Source: Microbacterium sp. SSM24
GTDB lineage: Bacteria > Actinomycetota > Actinomycetes > Actinomycetales > Microbacteriaceae
Direction of reading: 5' to 3'
Length of the DNA stretch: 64,000 bases
Assembly (NCBI RefSeq): GCF_025989145.1
Contig: NZ_JAPDNQ010000001.1
Coordinates: 1,302,001 to 1,366,000, forward strand
Shown: positions 1-8,373 of the stretch, in pieces
How the letters are laid out: each line of letters starts with the position of its first letter
Numbering within the stretch: position 1 is the first letter of the stretch
Notes under the pieces: generated by a model
Told to the model about the DNA's origin: nothing
What the model saw: the letters and a program-made list of their open reading frames with translations, nothing else
The model's database searches: none
Position numbers and translations under genes: made by a program

Positions 1-428
1 TGTTCCTGCCCGTCGGCATGGCGTTCGCCTTCCTGGGCGTGCAGCTGGCCGTGTTCGGCGTCTACATGGGGGCGTCGTTCGCGCCGAACCACAAGGGCAT
101 GCCGATCATCGCCCCCGACGCCAAGCTCGACTTCTTCTCGAAGCAGGTGCGGACCTCGCGCAACATCCGTGGCGGCTGGTGGGCCACCACGCTCATGGGC
201 GGCCTCAACTACCAGGTCGAGCACCACCTCTTCCCGAGCATGGCGCGCCCGTACCTCGCCAAGACGCGCGAGATCGTGATGGAGCAGTGCCGCACCCGTG
301 GCGTGCCCTACACCGAGACGAGCCTGATCCAGTCGTACGGGATCGTCATCGCCTACCTGAACCGCGTCGGCCTGGCCGCGCGCGACCCGTTCGACTGCCC
401 GATGGTGAACCGCTTCCGCCAGGCCTGA
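1..428 (+). CDS. Fatty acid desaturase, C-terminal part (5' end outside the window)
   Basis: The reading frame enters from the left edge (first full codon at position 3) and ends at a TGA at 426-428. The visible 141 residues hold one hydrophobic segment (VQLAVFGVYMGAS) and the third histidine box QVEHH followed by LFPSM. This box is the signature of membrane fatty acid desaturases, where histidines hold a di-iron centre that inserts a double bond into an acyl chain. Q before the xHH part is typical of front-end or acyl-lipid desaturases, but it does not fix regiospecificity. The first two histidine boxes lie upstream of the window, so activity cannot be judged. The next gene converges from the other strand with an 18 bp gap. 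Confidence 0.85.
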   Translation, partial: FLPVGMAFAFLGVQLAVFGVYMGASFAPNHKGMPIIAPDAKLDFFSKQVRTSRNIRGGWWATTLMGGLNYQVEHHLFPSMARPYLAKTREIVMEQCRTRGVPYTETSLIQSYGIVIAYLNRVGLAARDPFDCPMVNRFRQA

Positions 429-446
429 CCTCGCAGGCCTCGGCGA

Positions 447-1325
447 TCAGCCGAGGACGTCGCGGAGGCGGGCGGCGAAGCCCACCGGATCGCTCGGGTA
501 CCCGGGCTGCTCCGTGAAGCCGCCGTGATGGCTCGGGAAGTCGGTCACCCGGACGCCCAGATGCGCGGCGACGGCGCGGGCGCCGCGCGCCGCGAACGTG
601 TCACCCGACTCGACTCCCGCGGCGACGACGAGTCGATCCCCGAGACTGCGCAGGGACTCGACATCGATGGCGTACTCGATGATCGCGGGCATGTTGCGCA
701 GCAGCGGATTCGTCCGCGTGCCGTCGTCGGCAGCCGACATCCCGAACATGGCCGGGTCGGGCGCGGGCTGCTCGAGGTAGTCGTCGGGCACGAGCCCGTC
801 GAGCATCACGAACGGGATGAACTTCGCCATCGCGGCACCATCGCCCTGCTCCGCGTACGTGCGCTTCATGTCGGTGACCACGGCGAGCACCGCGTCGCGA
901 TCGGGGAGGCCGGCGGCGAGCGGCGGCTCGTGCACCACCGCGATCCGCACGTCGTCCGGATGGGCCGCGAGCAGGCCGAGCAGGTTGACCGCCCCGCCGC
1001 TCGACCCGAAGGCGTCCACCGGCCCGGCGCCGACCGCCTGGATCACCCGGTGCAGATCGTCGGCATGCTGCTCGACGGTGATGTCGCTCGTCCCGAGGGG
1101 GTTGCGACCGGCTCCGCGCGGGTCGTAGGTCACGACGGGACGGTCGTCGATCAAGCCGGCCAGCGTCGCGAGCCCCGTCGCATCCATGGGCGCGGCGAAC
1201 AGGAACAGCGCCGGCCTCTCGGCGGTCGCCGTGGCGGGGTCGCCGTAGACGTCGTAGGTGATCGCGTCGTCGCCTTGGCCCACGACGTGGGTGGTCCGCG
1301 TGCGCTCGGCGGTGCTCCCGGTCAT
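447..1325 (-). CDS. Alpha/beta hydrolase
   Basis: A 292-residue alpha/beta-hydrolase fold protein. The nucleophile elbow FGSSGG puts the likely catalytic Ser at residue 109. An oxyanion-side segment (LFLFAAPMDAT) sits near residues 40-50, and a late histidine occurs in SHHGGF near the C-terminus. The substrate is unknown. The ATG start is chosen because it overlaps the stop of the upstream SRPBCC gene by four bases (ATGA), which shows translational coupling in one operon with that gene and the ArsR regulator. It has no signal peptide and is probably cytosolic. The fold assignment is firm; any specific function would be a guess. Confidence 0.8.
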   Translation of the reverse strand: MTGSTAERTRTTHVVGQGDDAITYDVYGDPATATAERPALFLFAAPMDATGLATLAGLIDDRPVVTYDPRGAGRNPLGTSDITVEQHADDLHRVIQAVGAGPVDAFGSSGGAVNLLGLLAAHPDDVRIAVVHEPPLAAGLPDRDAVLAVVTDMKRTYAEQGDGAAMAKFIPFVMLDGLVPDDYLEQPAPDPAMFGMSAADDGTRTNPLLRNMPAIIEYAIDVESLRSLGDRLVVAAGVESGDTFAARGARAVAAHLGVRVTDFPSHHGGFTEQPGYPSDPVGFAARLRDVLG

Positions 1326-2308
1326 GCCGACACCAGCGTCCGCTCGAGCCGCGCGTAGCTGGCTTCCATGCCGTCCGTCATGCCGGTTGCGAGCACCATG
1401 TCGCGCGTCTCCTTGTCGGGGTACTCGATGAGAAGCGTGATGAGGGTGGCGCCGTCCTCCTCCTCGAGGTTGAGGTCGTTGAGCGTGGACGGGAAGTCGG
1501 TGCCCGTCATGTGCTCGGTCGTCACGGCCCGGCGGGGCGCCTCCGACAGCAGGGTCTCGCCGTCGAATCCGAAGGCCTGGCCCTCCGTGCCGCCGACCGG
1601 CTCCCACCGGTAGCGGTAGCGACCGCCCACAGCAGGGTCGACCTCGGCGACGGCGAGACGCCAGCCGTCGGGTCCGAGCAGCCACTTCTTGAGCAGCTCG
1701 GGCTCCTGGTGGGCACGCCACACGAGCTCGATCGGTCCCTCCACGAGCCGCGTGATGCGCACGTGCGTGTCGTCGAGGATCTCGGTCTCGGTGCCCTTGC
1801 CGGCGGAGTACTCGCGAAGGCCGGCGAGCACGCGGTCGAGCTGGTTGATCGCCATGGTCGAGCCCTCGACCATGCCCATCGCCACGACCTTCTCGAGAGC
1901 CTCGGCCGTCTCGAAGTAGGTCGTGTTGACCAGACGCGACCCGGTGGGGGTCTCGTCGAAGGCGAACACCATGCGCGAGGTGGGAAGGTCGGCGACCACT
2001 TCGCCGTCCTGGTCGGCGAACGAGTCGAGCGCGCTGAAGCTGCGCGGGCCGTCGATCTCGAGGAACTCCCACACCCCGTGGAACTCCTCGCCCTTCGGGC
2101 CGGTCATGTGGTACCTCGCCCGGCCGCCGGCCGTCAGGTCGAACTCGGTGAAGGTCGCGGGGTACCCGGGAGGGCCCCAAAATCGCTCGAGCTGCCGCGG
2201 CTCGGTGAAGGCCTGCCACAGGCGCTCCACCGGAGCGGCGAACTCCGCCGTCAGCGTGAAGGTGAGGGCTTCGGGGTCGGTGGCGACGTCGGTGACGGGC
2301 ATCGTCAT
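1322..2308 (-). CDS. Double SRPBCC (AHSA1/START-like) domain protein
   Basis: A 328-residue protein with two SRPBCC ligand-binding domains in tandem. Domain 1 is about residues 12-160, with the typical APVERLWQAFTEP and FWGPPGYP segments. Domain 2 is about residues 175-325, with GPIELVWRAHQEP, LLKKWLLGPDGW and a closing hydrophobic helix. Proteins of this AHSA1-like type are often encoded beside an ArsR repressor and are thought to bind small hydrophobic ligands; no ligand can be read here. The start ATG (MTMPV) overlaps the ArsR stop by four bases, so the two are coupled. A second possible start lies two codons downstream. Confidence 0.85.
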   Translation of the reverse strand: MTMPVTDVATDPEALTFTLTAEFAAPVERLWQAFTEPRQLERFWGPPGYPATFTEFDLTAGGRARYHMTGPKGEEFHGVWEFLEIDGPRSFSALDSFADQDGEVVADLPTSRMVFAFDETPTGSRLVNTTYFETAEALEKVVAMGMVEGSTMAINQLDRVLAGLREYSAGKGTETEILDDTHVRITRLVEGPIELVWRAHQEPELLKKWLLGPDGWRLAVAEVDPAVGGRYRYRWEPVGGTEGQAFGFDGETLLSEAPRRAVTTEHMTGTDFPSTLNDLNLEEEDGATLITLLIEYPDKETRDMVLATGMTDGMEASYARLERTLVSA

Positions 2309-2706
2309 TCTCCTTCGTTCGTGGTGCGATCGTTCTTCGGTTCTTCGGTGGTCGGGATGTCGGTGGTTCCGGCGGGCTCGGCGAGGAGCGCGTCGAGGCG
2401 GTCGATGCGGGAGCGCCACAGCTCCTCGTAGCGTGCGAGCAGCGCGCGGGCCCGGGCGATCATCGCCGGGTCCGCTCGGACGAGGCGCTCGCGCCCCTCG
2501 GCGCGCTTGATGATGAGCCCCGCGGCCTCGAGCACGGCGACGTGCTTCTGCACCGCGGCGAAGGACATCTCGTAGTCGCGGGCCAGTGTCGAGACCGAGT
2601 GCTCGTCCTCGATGGCACGGCGCAGGATGTCTCGCCGCGTGGCCGCCGCGAGGGCGTGGAACACGCGATCGATCTGCTCATCGCTCAACTCATTTCGTAC
2701 AACCAT
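2305..2706 (-). CDS. ArsR/SmtB-family transcriptional repressor
   Basis: A 133-residue winged-helix protein. The DNA-binding unit lies around residues 12-80 ([15 protein letters not shown], then [19 protein letters not shown]), followed by a charged helical tail. It lacks the CxCxxD metal site of classic arsenic sensors and fits the SRPBCC-linked branch, which responds to non-metal signals or acts constitutively. A start at 2736 is possible, but ATG at 2706 is preferred because it is the residue where homologues begin and because a TAACGT box (2715-2720 on the plus strand as ACGTTA) lies 8 nt before it, as for a leaderless mRNA. It heads the three-gene operon. Confidence 0.85.
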   Translation of the reverse strand: MVVRNELSDEQIDRVFHALAAATRRDILRRAIEDEHSVSTLARDYEMSFAAVQKHVAVLEAAGLIIKRAEGRERLVRADPAMIARARALLARYEELWRSRIDRLDALLAEPAGTTDIPTTEEPKNDRTTNEGE

Positions 2707-2716
2707 TTGGTTGTAC
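2697..2716. promoter_or_regulatory. Likely ArsR operator: inverted repeat over the start codon
   Basis: GTACAACCA, two central bases, then TGGTTGTAC: nine-base arms with perfect symmetry. The site spans the ArsR start codon (2704-2706) and touches the proposed -10 box at 2715-2720. A dimeric repressor bound here would block both promoter and start codon, which suggests autoregulation of the operon. Binding itself is inferred. Confidence 0.7.
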
Positions 2717-2831
2717 GTTACGCCCGGTCGCGGCATCCGTCAACCCCTTCATTCGAGTCGCGATAGCGGATGCCGCGGCCCAACTAGACTGGGCAGGTCC
2801 GGCGTCCCTCGAAATCCTGGAGCTGAGCCGC

Positions 2832-5159
2832 GTGACCACCCCCTCCCCGAAGGCCCTGGCCGACACCGTCTCGAACGCCGAGGCCACGCCTGAGAAGGAG
2901 CAGCCGTACGCGGCGCTCGGACTCAAGCCCGACGAGTACGACCGGATCCGCGAGATCCTCGGCCGCCGCCCCACCTCGGGCGAGCTGGCGATGTACTCCG
3001 TCATGTGGTCGGAGCACTGCTCGTACAAGTCGTCGAAGATCTACCTCCGCAAGTTCGGCGAGAAGGTCTCCGACGAGATGAAGGAACGGCTCATGGTCGG
3101 CATGGGCCAGAACGCCGGCGTCGTCGACATCGGCGAGGGCTGGGCCGTCACGTTCAAGGTCGAATCCCACAACCACCCCAGCTACATCGAGCCGTTCCAG
3201 GGCGCCGCGACCGGCGTCGGCGGCATCGTGCGCGACATCATCTCGATGGGCGCGCGTCCGGTCGCGGTCATGGACCAGCTGCGCTTCGGCGCCATCGACA
3301 ACCCCGACACCGCCCGCGTCGTGCACGGCGTCGTGAGCGGCATCTCGTTCTACGGCAACTGCCTCGGCCTTCCGAACATCGGCGGCGAGACCGTGTTCGA
3401 CGCGGTCTACCAGGGCAATCCGCTCGTCAACGCCCTCGCGGTCGGCGTGCTGCGCCACGAGGACCTCAAGCTCGCCAACGCCACCGGCGCCGGCAACAAG
3501 GTCGTGCTGTTCGGCGCCCGCACGGGCGGCGACGGCATCGGCGGAGCATCCATCCTCGCGTCCGACACGTTCGCCGACGGCGGCCCGACCAAGCGCCCCG
3601 CCGTGCAGGTCGGCGACCCGTTCGCCGAGAAGGTGCTCATCGAGTGCTGCCTCGAGCTCTACCGGGACGAGCTCGTCGAGGCGATCCAGGACCTCGGCGC
3701 CGCCGGAATCTCGTGCGCGACCAGCGAGCTCGCCGCGAACGGCGGATCGGGCATGCGCGTCGACCTCGAGAACGTGCTGCTGCGCGACCCCACGCTCACG
3801 CCTGAGGAGATCCTCATGAGCGAGAGCCAGGAGCGCATGATGGCGATCGTGGCTCCCGAGAAGCTCGACGCGTTCCTCGCTGTCGTCGGCAAGTGGGATG
3901 TCGAGACCAGCGTCCTCGGCGAGGTGACCGGCGACGGCCGCCTGCAGATCTTCTGGCACGGCGAGGAGATCGTGAACGTCGACCCTTCGACGGTCGCCGT
4001 CGACGGCCCGGTGTACGAGCGGCCCGTCGCCTACCCGACCTGGATCGACGCGCTCCGCGACGACTCGGCCTCGGCGCTCCCGCGCGAGACCGACCCCGAC
4101 ACGCTGCGCCGCCAGTTCACGCAGCTCGTCGCGAGCCCGAACCTGGCCGACACGTCATGGGTCACGAACCAGTACGACTACTACGTCATGGGCAACACCG
4201 CCCTGTCGTTCCCCGACGACGCCGGCATGATCCGCGTCGACGAGCAGTCGGGACTCGGTTTCGCGATCGCCACCGACTGCAACGGCCGCTACTGCCAGCT
4301 CGACCCCTACCAGGGCGCCAAGCTCGCCCTCGCCGAGGCCTACCGCAACGTCGCCGTCACCGGCGCGGTGCCGACCGCGGTCACCGACTGCCTCAACTTC
4401 GGCTCGCCCGAGAACCCCGAGGTCATGTGGCAGTTCTCGCAGACCGTGGACGGCCTGTCGGACGGATGCCTCGAACTCGGCGTCCCCGTCACCGGCGGCA
4501 ACGTCTCGTTCTACAACCAGACCGGCGACCAGCCGATCTTCCCGACGCCGGTGGTCGGCGTGCTCGGGATCATCGACGACGTCGCGCGCCGCATCCCTTC
4601 CGGGTGGCAGGACGCGGGCGAGAACATCTACCTCCTCGGCGTGACATCGACGGAGCTCAGCGGCTCGCAGTGGGCGGGCACGATCCACGGCCACCTCGGC
4701 GGACGCCCGCCGGCGGTCGACCTCGGTCAGGAGCGCAAGCTCGCCGAGCTCATCCATGCCGGTTCGCAGCAGTCGCTCATCTCGTCCGCGCACGATCTCT
4801 CCTCGGGCGGCCTCGCGCAGGCCCTCGCCGAGAGCGTCATGCGCTTCGGCGTGGGTGCGCGCGTGTGGCTGAACGAGATCCAGGAGCGTGACGGAGTGGA
4901 TGCCGCCACGGCCCTGTTCTCGGAGTCCACGGGCCGCGTCATCGTCTCGGTCCCCCGTGAGGACGACGTGAAGTTCCGGGGCCTCTGCGAAGGCCGCGGG
5001 TACCCCGTGCTGCGCATCGGTGTGACGGATGTCGCCACCGAGGGCGCCGCGCTCGAGGTGCAGGGCCTGTTCACCCTGCCGCTCACCGAGCTGCGCGACC
5101 TGTCGACCTCGACGCTGCCCGCCGCCTTCGGCCCCGTCATCGCCGAGCACACGGCCTAG
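2832..5159 (+). CDS. purL: Phosphoribosylformylglycinamidine synthase subunit PurL
   Basis: The large subunit of FGAM synthase, the fourth step of purine synthesis. It converts FGAR, ATP and ammonia (delivered by PurQ through PurS) to FGAM. The 775-residue length fits the small, PurQ/PurS-dependent PurL type. Visible marks are [12 protein letters not shown] with the conserved His at about residue 62, the ATP-binding stretch [14 protein letters not shown], and two repeated AIRS-like halves with GGNVSFYNQ and [12 protein letters not shown] in the second half. The GTG start at 2832 is chosen because GGAG at 2819-2822 lies nine bases before it and homologues begin near here. A TAGACT -10 candidate is at 2785-2790. 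purQ and purS are not adjacent in this window. Confidence 0.97.
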   Translation: MTTPSPKALADTVSNAEATPEKEQPYAALGLKPDEYDRIREILGRRPTSGELAMYSVMWSEHCSYKSSKIYLRKFGEKVSDEMKERLMVGMGQNAGVVDIGEGWAVTFKVESHNHPSYIEPFQGAATGVGGIVRDIISMGARPVAVMDQLRFGAIDNPDTARVVHGVVSGISFYGNCLGLPNIGGETVFDAVYQGNPLVNALAVGVLRHEDLKLANATGAGNKVVLFGARTGGDGIGGASILASDTFADGGPTKRPAVQVGDPFAEKVLIECCLELYRDELVEAIQDLGAAGISCATSELAANGGSGMRVDLENVLLRDPTLTPEEILMSESQERMMAIVAPEKLDAFLAVVGKWDVETSVLGEVTGDGRLQIFWHGEEIVNVDPSTVAVDGPVYERPVAYPTWIDALRDDSASALPRETDPDTLRRQFTQLVASPNLADTSWVTNQYDYYVMGNTALSFPDDAGMIRVDEQSGLGFAIATDCNGRYCQLDPYQGAKLALAEAYRNVAVTGAVPTAVTDCLNFGSPENPEVMWQFSQTVDGLSDGCLELGVPVTGGNVSFYNQTGDQPIFPTPVVGVLGIIDDVARRIPSGWQDAGENIYLLGVTSTELSGSQWAGTIHGHLGGRPPAVDLGQERKLAELIHAGSQQSLISSAHDLSSGGLAQALAESVMRFGVGARVWLNEIQERDGVDAATALFSESTGRVIVSVPREDDVKFRGLCEGRGYPVLRIGVTDVATEGAALEVQGLFTLPLTELRDLSTSTLPAAFGPVIAEHTA

Positions 5160-5168
5160 GATCGAAGC

Positions 5169-5306
5169 ATGGCGGCCGAGGACGACGAGTACAGCGGGAT
5201 GAACGAGACGCGTCAGAAGCGCATCAAGGTGGTCGCCTGGGTGACCATCGTCGCGCTGATCCTCGTCGGCGGCGGCGCCACCGTCTTCGCCCTCATCTTC
5301 GGCTAG
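5169..5306 (+). CDS. Small single-pass membrane protein (45 aa)
   Basis: A short frame directly behind purL. It encodes 45 residues: an acidic polar head (MAAEDDEYSGMNETRQKR) and one hydrophobic helix (residues 21-44) rich in V, A, L, I and G. The head carries RQKR just before the helix, so the positive-inside rule puts the N-terminus in the cytosol. A TAGGAT box at 5157-5162 overlaps the purL stop codon and lies six bases before the ATG, which suggests an own leaderless promoter. I do not recognise a family. The clean head/helix design, start context and stop argue that it is real. Confidence 0.6.
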   Translation: MAAEDDEYSGMNETRQKRIKVVAWVTIVALILVGGGATVFALIFG

Positions 5307-5316
5307 GCGTTCGTTG

Positions 5317-5406
5317 CACGGCGGCGGGCTCCGCTCGTCGTCGCACTCGATCCGGCGGATCTCGATACACGGCGGCGGGCTTCGCTCGTCGTCGCACTCG
5401 ATCCGG
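5317..5406. repeat. Two direct copies of a 39 bp intergenic repeat
   Basis: Copy 1 is 5317-5355 and copy 2 is 5368-5406, differing at one base (spacing 51). Both read CACGGCGGCGGGCT/TTCG..., with GGCTCCGCTCG or GGCTTCGCTCG in the middle. Such GC-rich CTCGATAC/CGCTCG-type elements are scattered between genes in Microbacteriaceae; that statement is from memory. It lies between the small membrane gene and the next promoter. Confidence 0.8.
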
Positions 5407-5462
5407 CTGAGCGTTCACCCCGACCTCGTGCCGGCGCCGCGCGCCGCGGCTACCATGACAGG

Positions 5463-6266
5463 GTGGAGCCGATTCTCCTGATCATCGGGGGCTGGTGGTG
5501 GGTCGCTCCGGCCACCGTCGCGGCCGGGGCGGGCGCGTACGGCGCACTGACCACCGGCCGTCGCCGCGCGCGACGACTCGAGCTCGACGCCGCGCGCCAC
5601 GAGGAGAGTCAGGCGTACCGCGCCCTCGTCACCGCGAAAGCGCAGGTGCGTGCGGCACAGGCGGACGTGCTCGCCGCGCGCGCACGGTCGGGTGTCTCGG
5701 CCTCGCCGATCCAGACCAAGCGCGCACTGCACGCGGCCCGCGAGGCCGAGAAGTCGGCGTCGTTCGCACTCCGCGCGAGCCGAGCGCGCGTGAAGGCGTC
5801 GTACTCCCAGTACCGCGCGCAGTCGACGGCCGAGCCGCTGCCGATCGAGCGCCTGTACGCGGCGCACGACGCCGTGAACGCCCGGTGGCTGTCGTACGAG
5901 ACCGACATCGACAAGGCGCTGGCCTATCCCGAAGTGACCGATCCGCGGCATCCGGCGACCGTCGCGTTCCTGCGCGCGCAGCGCGAGGCGCAGTTCGTAC
6001 GACCCACCGCAGGACGCCGCGTGGCCCCCGCGCAGTTCGTCGCGTACCGCACGGCGGTGGCCGACCTCGACGCGGCGCTGGCCGAGGCCGAACGGCAGGC
6101 CGGAGTGCCGGGCGCCCCGCGTACGCCGCAGGGCGGGGTCGCCGGCGTGCTGGGCTCGGTGGCCGACGCGATCGACGCGGCGATCCCGGTGATCGAGGGT
6201 CTGCGCACCGCCATCGTCCTGCCGCGCCGGTTCACACCGAAGCCCCCGGATTCCGCCACCCGCTGA
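5463..6266 (+). CDS. Membrane-anchored helical protein of unknown function, paralogue 1
   Basis: 267 residues, GTG start. The N-terminus (MEPILLIIGGWWWVAPATV) is one membrane helix, followed by a basic stretch (GRRRARRLE) and a long Ala/Arg/Glu-rich region likely to form coiled coil (about residues 40-115). A conserved core IERLYAAHDAVNARWLSYE with DIDKALAYPEVTDP follows around residues 122-165. The same core occurs in the next gene, so the two are tandem paralogues. A TACCAT box at 5451-5456 sits six bases before the GTG, as for leaderless transcription. I know similar actinobacterial proteins only as uncharacterised. The C-terminus is Pro-rich and not conserved in the neighbour. Confidence 0.75.
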   Translation: MEPILLIIGGWWWVAPATVAAGAGAYGALTTGRRRARRLELDAARHEESQAYRALVTAKAQVRAAQADVLAARARSGVSASPIQTKRALHAAREAEKSASFALRASRARVKASYSQYRAQSTAEPLPIERLYAAHDAVNARWLSYETDIDKALAYPEVTDPRHPATVAFLRAQREAQFVRPTAGRRVAPAQFVAYRTAVADLDAALAEAERQAGVPGAPRTPQGGVAGVLGSVADAIDAAIPVIEGLRTAIVLPRRFTPKPPDSATR

Positions 6267-6332
6267 GCAGCCCACGCTGACAGCCCGCCGCGAGCCCGAC
6301 ATCGGCTCCCGCGCGACGGTTAGCATGACAGG

Positions 6333-7256
6333 GTGGAACCGATCTTCACGTTCCTGGGCCAGTACTGGTGGCTGATCTTCCCCCTCCTCGGGGTGATGGG
6401 CGCCGCCGGTCGGGCGTGGGAGCAGGGCGCGCGCCGACGTCACAAGCGTCGGCTCGAAGTGCTGCACGCCAAGGCGGAGCTCAAGGCCGCTGCCCGCGGC
6501 ACGGCGCCGGTGCCGATCGCAGGCAGTGCGACCGGTCAGCAGCCCGCCGTGGCACCGAAGACGGCGCCGGTTCCCACCGGGACGCAGCTCGAGCGCCTGT
6601 TCGCCGCGCACGATGCCGTCACCGCGCGCTGGCTCGACTACGAACTCGACGTCGCGAAGATCATCGCGTTCCCCGCGATGAGCGACGGCCGTCAGCCGCT
6701 CACCGCCGCGTTCCTGCGGGCGAAGCGCATCGCCGACGGGCTGCGGCCCGCATCGGCGAAGGCCCGTCTGTCGAAGGACCAGCTCGCCGAGTACCGCAAC
6801 GCGGTCGCCGACTACGAGGTCGCCTTCGACGTCGCCGAGCGCGATGCGCGCCGCATCAAGGACTCGTCGTTCTCCGAGATCGAGCGAAAGCGCCTCGACA
6901 CCGCGAAGCAGCTGCTGTCCGTCGCGATCGACCAGGCGGCGACGCCCGCTGAGCGCCAGCTCGCCTACCGCCGCGTGCGCCAGGAGCTCGACGGTCTCAT
7001 CTCGCTCTCCGATGAGGCGATCGAGGTGCTCGAGACGAAGGTCGCCCTCGAGCTCCCGTCGAGCGCTCCCGCTCCCGCTCCTGCCGTGAAGACTCCGGAT
7101 GCCGCGCCCCCGCGCATCTCCACGACGCCGCCGGCCGCGCCCGCGGCGTCGGGGGCCGATCCCGCCCATCCCGCGCCCGCGCCGTGGCCGATCCCCGCGC
7201 GTCCGCAGGCCGACCCCGCGCCGGGCCGCGTCATCCGCCCGAAGTCGCACCCCTGA
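6333..7256 (+). CDS. Membrane-anchored helical protein of unknown function, paralogue 2
   Basis: 307 residues, GTG start with a TAGCAT box six bases upstream (6321-6326). Layout as in its neighbour: an N-terminal helix (MEPIFTFLGQYWWLIFPLLG), a basic stop-transfer (RRRHKRRLE), and the core LERLFAAHDAVTARWLDYE plus DVAKIIAFPAMSDG at about residues 89-130. It then adds a predicted helical pair (residues 150-235) and a Pro/Ala-rich tail of about 65 residues. The shared promoter spacing, the start context ACAGGGTGGA and the core show that the pair arose by duplication. The function is unknown; the tail differs in length and sequence from paralogue 1. Confidence 0.75.
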   Translation: MEPIFTFLGQYWWLIFPLLGVMGAAGRAWEQGARRRHKRRLEVLHAKAELKAAARGTAPVPIAGSATGQQPAVAPKTAPVPTGTQLERLFAAHDAVTARWLDYELDVAKIIAFPAMSDGRQPLTAAFLRAKRIADGLRPASAKARLSKDQLAEYRNAVADYEVAFDVAERDARRIKDSSFSEIERKRLDTAKQLLSVAIDQAATPAERQLAYRRVRQELDGLISLSDEAIEVLETKVALELPSSAPAPAPAVKTPDAAPPRISTTPPAAPAASGADPAHPAPAPWPIPARPQADPAPGRVIRPKSHP

Positions 7257-7279
7257 CCGGTAGCCACCTCACAAACCCG

Positions 7280-7333
7280 ACTCGCCAAAACCCGCCGGTG
7301 TGACGCGCACGAGAGCGGCGTGTCTTGGCGACT
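7280..7333. repeat. Imperfect inverted repeat between convergent genes
   Basis: Arms at 7280-7297 (ACTCGCCAAAACCCGCCG) and 7316-7333 match in 15 of 18 positions around an 18-base loop. The site lies between the convergent ends of the paralogue pair and the acyltransferase gene, and touches the latter's stop codon. It may act as a terminator or be a dispersed palindromic element. Confidence 0.55.
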
Positions 7334-8373
7334 CAGGGCTGAGAGTGCTCGCCGATCCAGGCGTCGATGCGCTCGAACCACGAGAACAGCCAGTCGGCCT
7401 GTGCGTCCCGATCCCGGGGGATGCCGTCAGCCGGCACCCGCCAGGCGCGCATGGTGATGCGCTTGTCCATCGGCAGCTCGCGCCAGATGTCGCCGATCGT
7501 GATGAGCTGATCGAGCCCGGTGTGCCCGATGAAGACGATGTCGGCGTCAGCGGCCGTCTCCAGCGCCGCGTGCACGCCTCCGGGCTGAGGCGGCATGACG
7601 TGCCGCAGCCCCTCGGCGCGCTCGGCGAGGTCCTCACGGCCGACGGCGCGGAAGCGCTCGATGCGCGACTGGCGTCGCCGGGCCGACACCTGTCCGCCCT
7701 CCGGGAAGATCACCAGCGCGTCGTCGGAGTCGAGCCCCTCGGCGAGCGCCGCGATGGTCTGCTCGACGCGCGAGCCGCCACCCGCGGCCTTCTTGCCGAA
7801 CCCGGTCGGGGTGATGAACCTCGTCGGGATGCGGTGCAGGAGCACGTCGATCGCGGGGTCCCACTGCAGGGTGTCCTTGAGCACGATCCGAGGTTCGCGG
7901 TGGGTGCTGTTGAGCAGGGTGTGGATGAGGATGAACGAGTCCCCGGGGCCGCCGTGCCGCGACGCCACGACAAGAGGGATGCCGGGGGCCAGCATCCGCT
8001 CGAACGATTCGCCCTCGCCGGCGGTCGTGACGATCTCGAGCCGCAGCACCGCGCCGAACACCCAGAACAGGAGGCGCAGCGCATGCGCCCCGACCCGGTA
8101 GTGCGCGCGCACGAACGACGGCGTGCGCAGCGCCCACCCGAAGCCCGACGCGAGCCACATCGCGAACAGCACGATGACGAGCGCGGCATCCCACAGCAGG
8201 TACACCGTGATCAGCCACAGCACGCGCGGCAGGCGGAACCGGCCGGGCACGAGCGACGTGAGCGCGAGGGCGACCAGCAGCCACAGGGGTGCGAGAGCGA
8301 GCATGGCCAGCGCGGCCACGATGACCAGCGGCGCGAGCAGGACCCGGCGCACCCAGGTCGGCGGAAGTCTCAC
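7333..8373 (-). CDS. Membrane acyltransferase of the PlsC (1-acylglycerol-3-phosphate acyltransferase) superfamily
   Basis: 346 residues. The N-terminal 75 residues hold two or three membrane helices. Then come the catalytic HX4D box as HGGPGD (H140, D145) and the glycerol-phosphate-binding FPEGG box at about residues 219-223. The family transfers acyl chains to lysophosphatidic acid or related lysolipids at the inner face of the membrane. It is longer than house-keeping PlsC (usually about 240 residues), so the acceptor may differ. The GTG start overlaps the stop of the patatin-like gene (GTGA), so a phospholipase and an acyltransferase are made together, a logical pair for deacylation and reacylation of lipids. 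Confidence 0.8.
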   Translation of the reverse strand: MRLPPTWVRRVLLAPLVIVAALAMLALAPLWLLVALALTSLVPGRFRLPRVLWLITVYLLWDAALVIVLFAMWLASGFGWALRTPSFVRAHYRVGAHALRLLFWVFGAVLRLEIVTTAGEGESFERMLAPGIPLVVASRHGGPGDSFILIHTLLNSTHREPRIVLKDTLQWDPAIDVLLHRIPTRFITPTGFGKKAAGGGSRVEQTIAALAEGLDSDDALVIFPEGGQVSARRRQSRIERFRAVGREDLAERAEGLRHVMPPQPGGVHAALETAADADIVFIGHTGLDQLITIGDIWRELPMDKRITMRAWRVPADGIPRDRDAQADWLFSWFERIDAWIGEHSQP

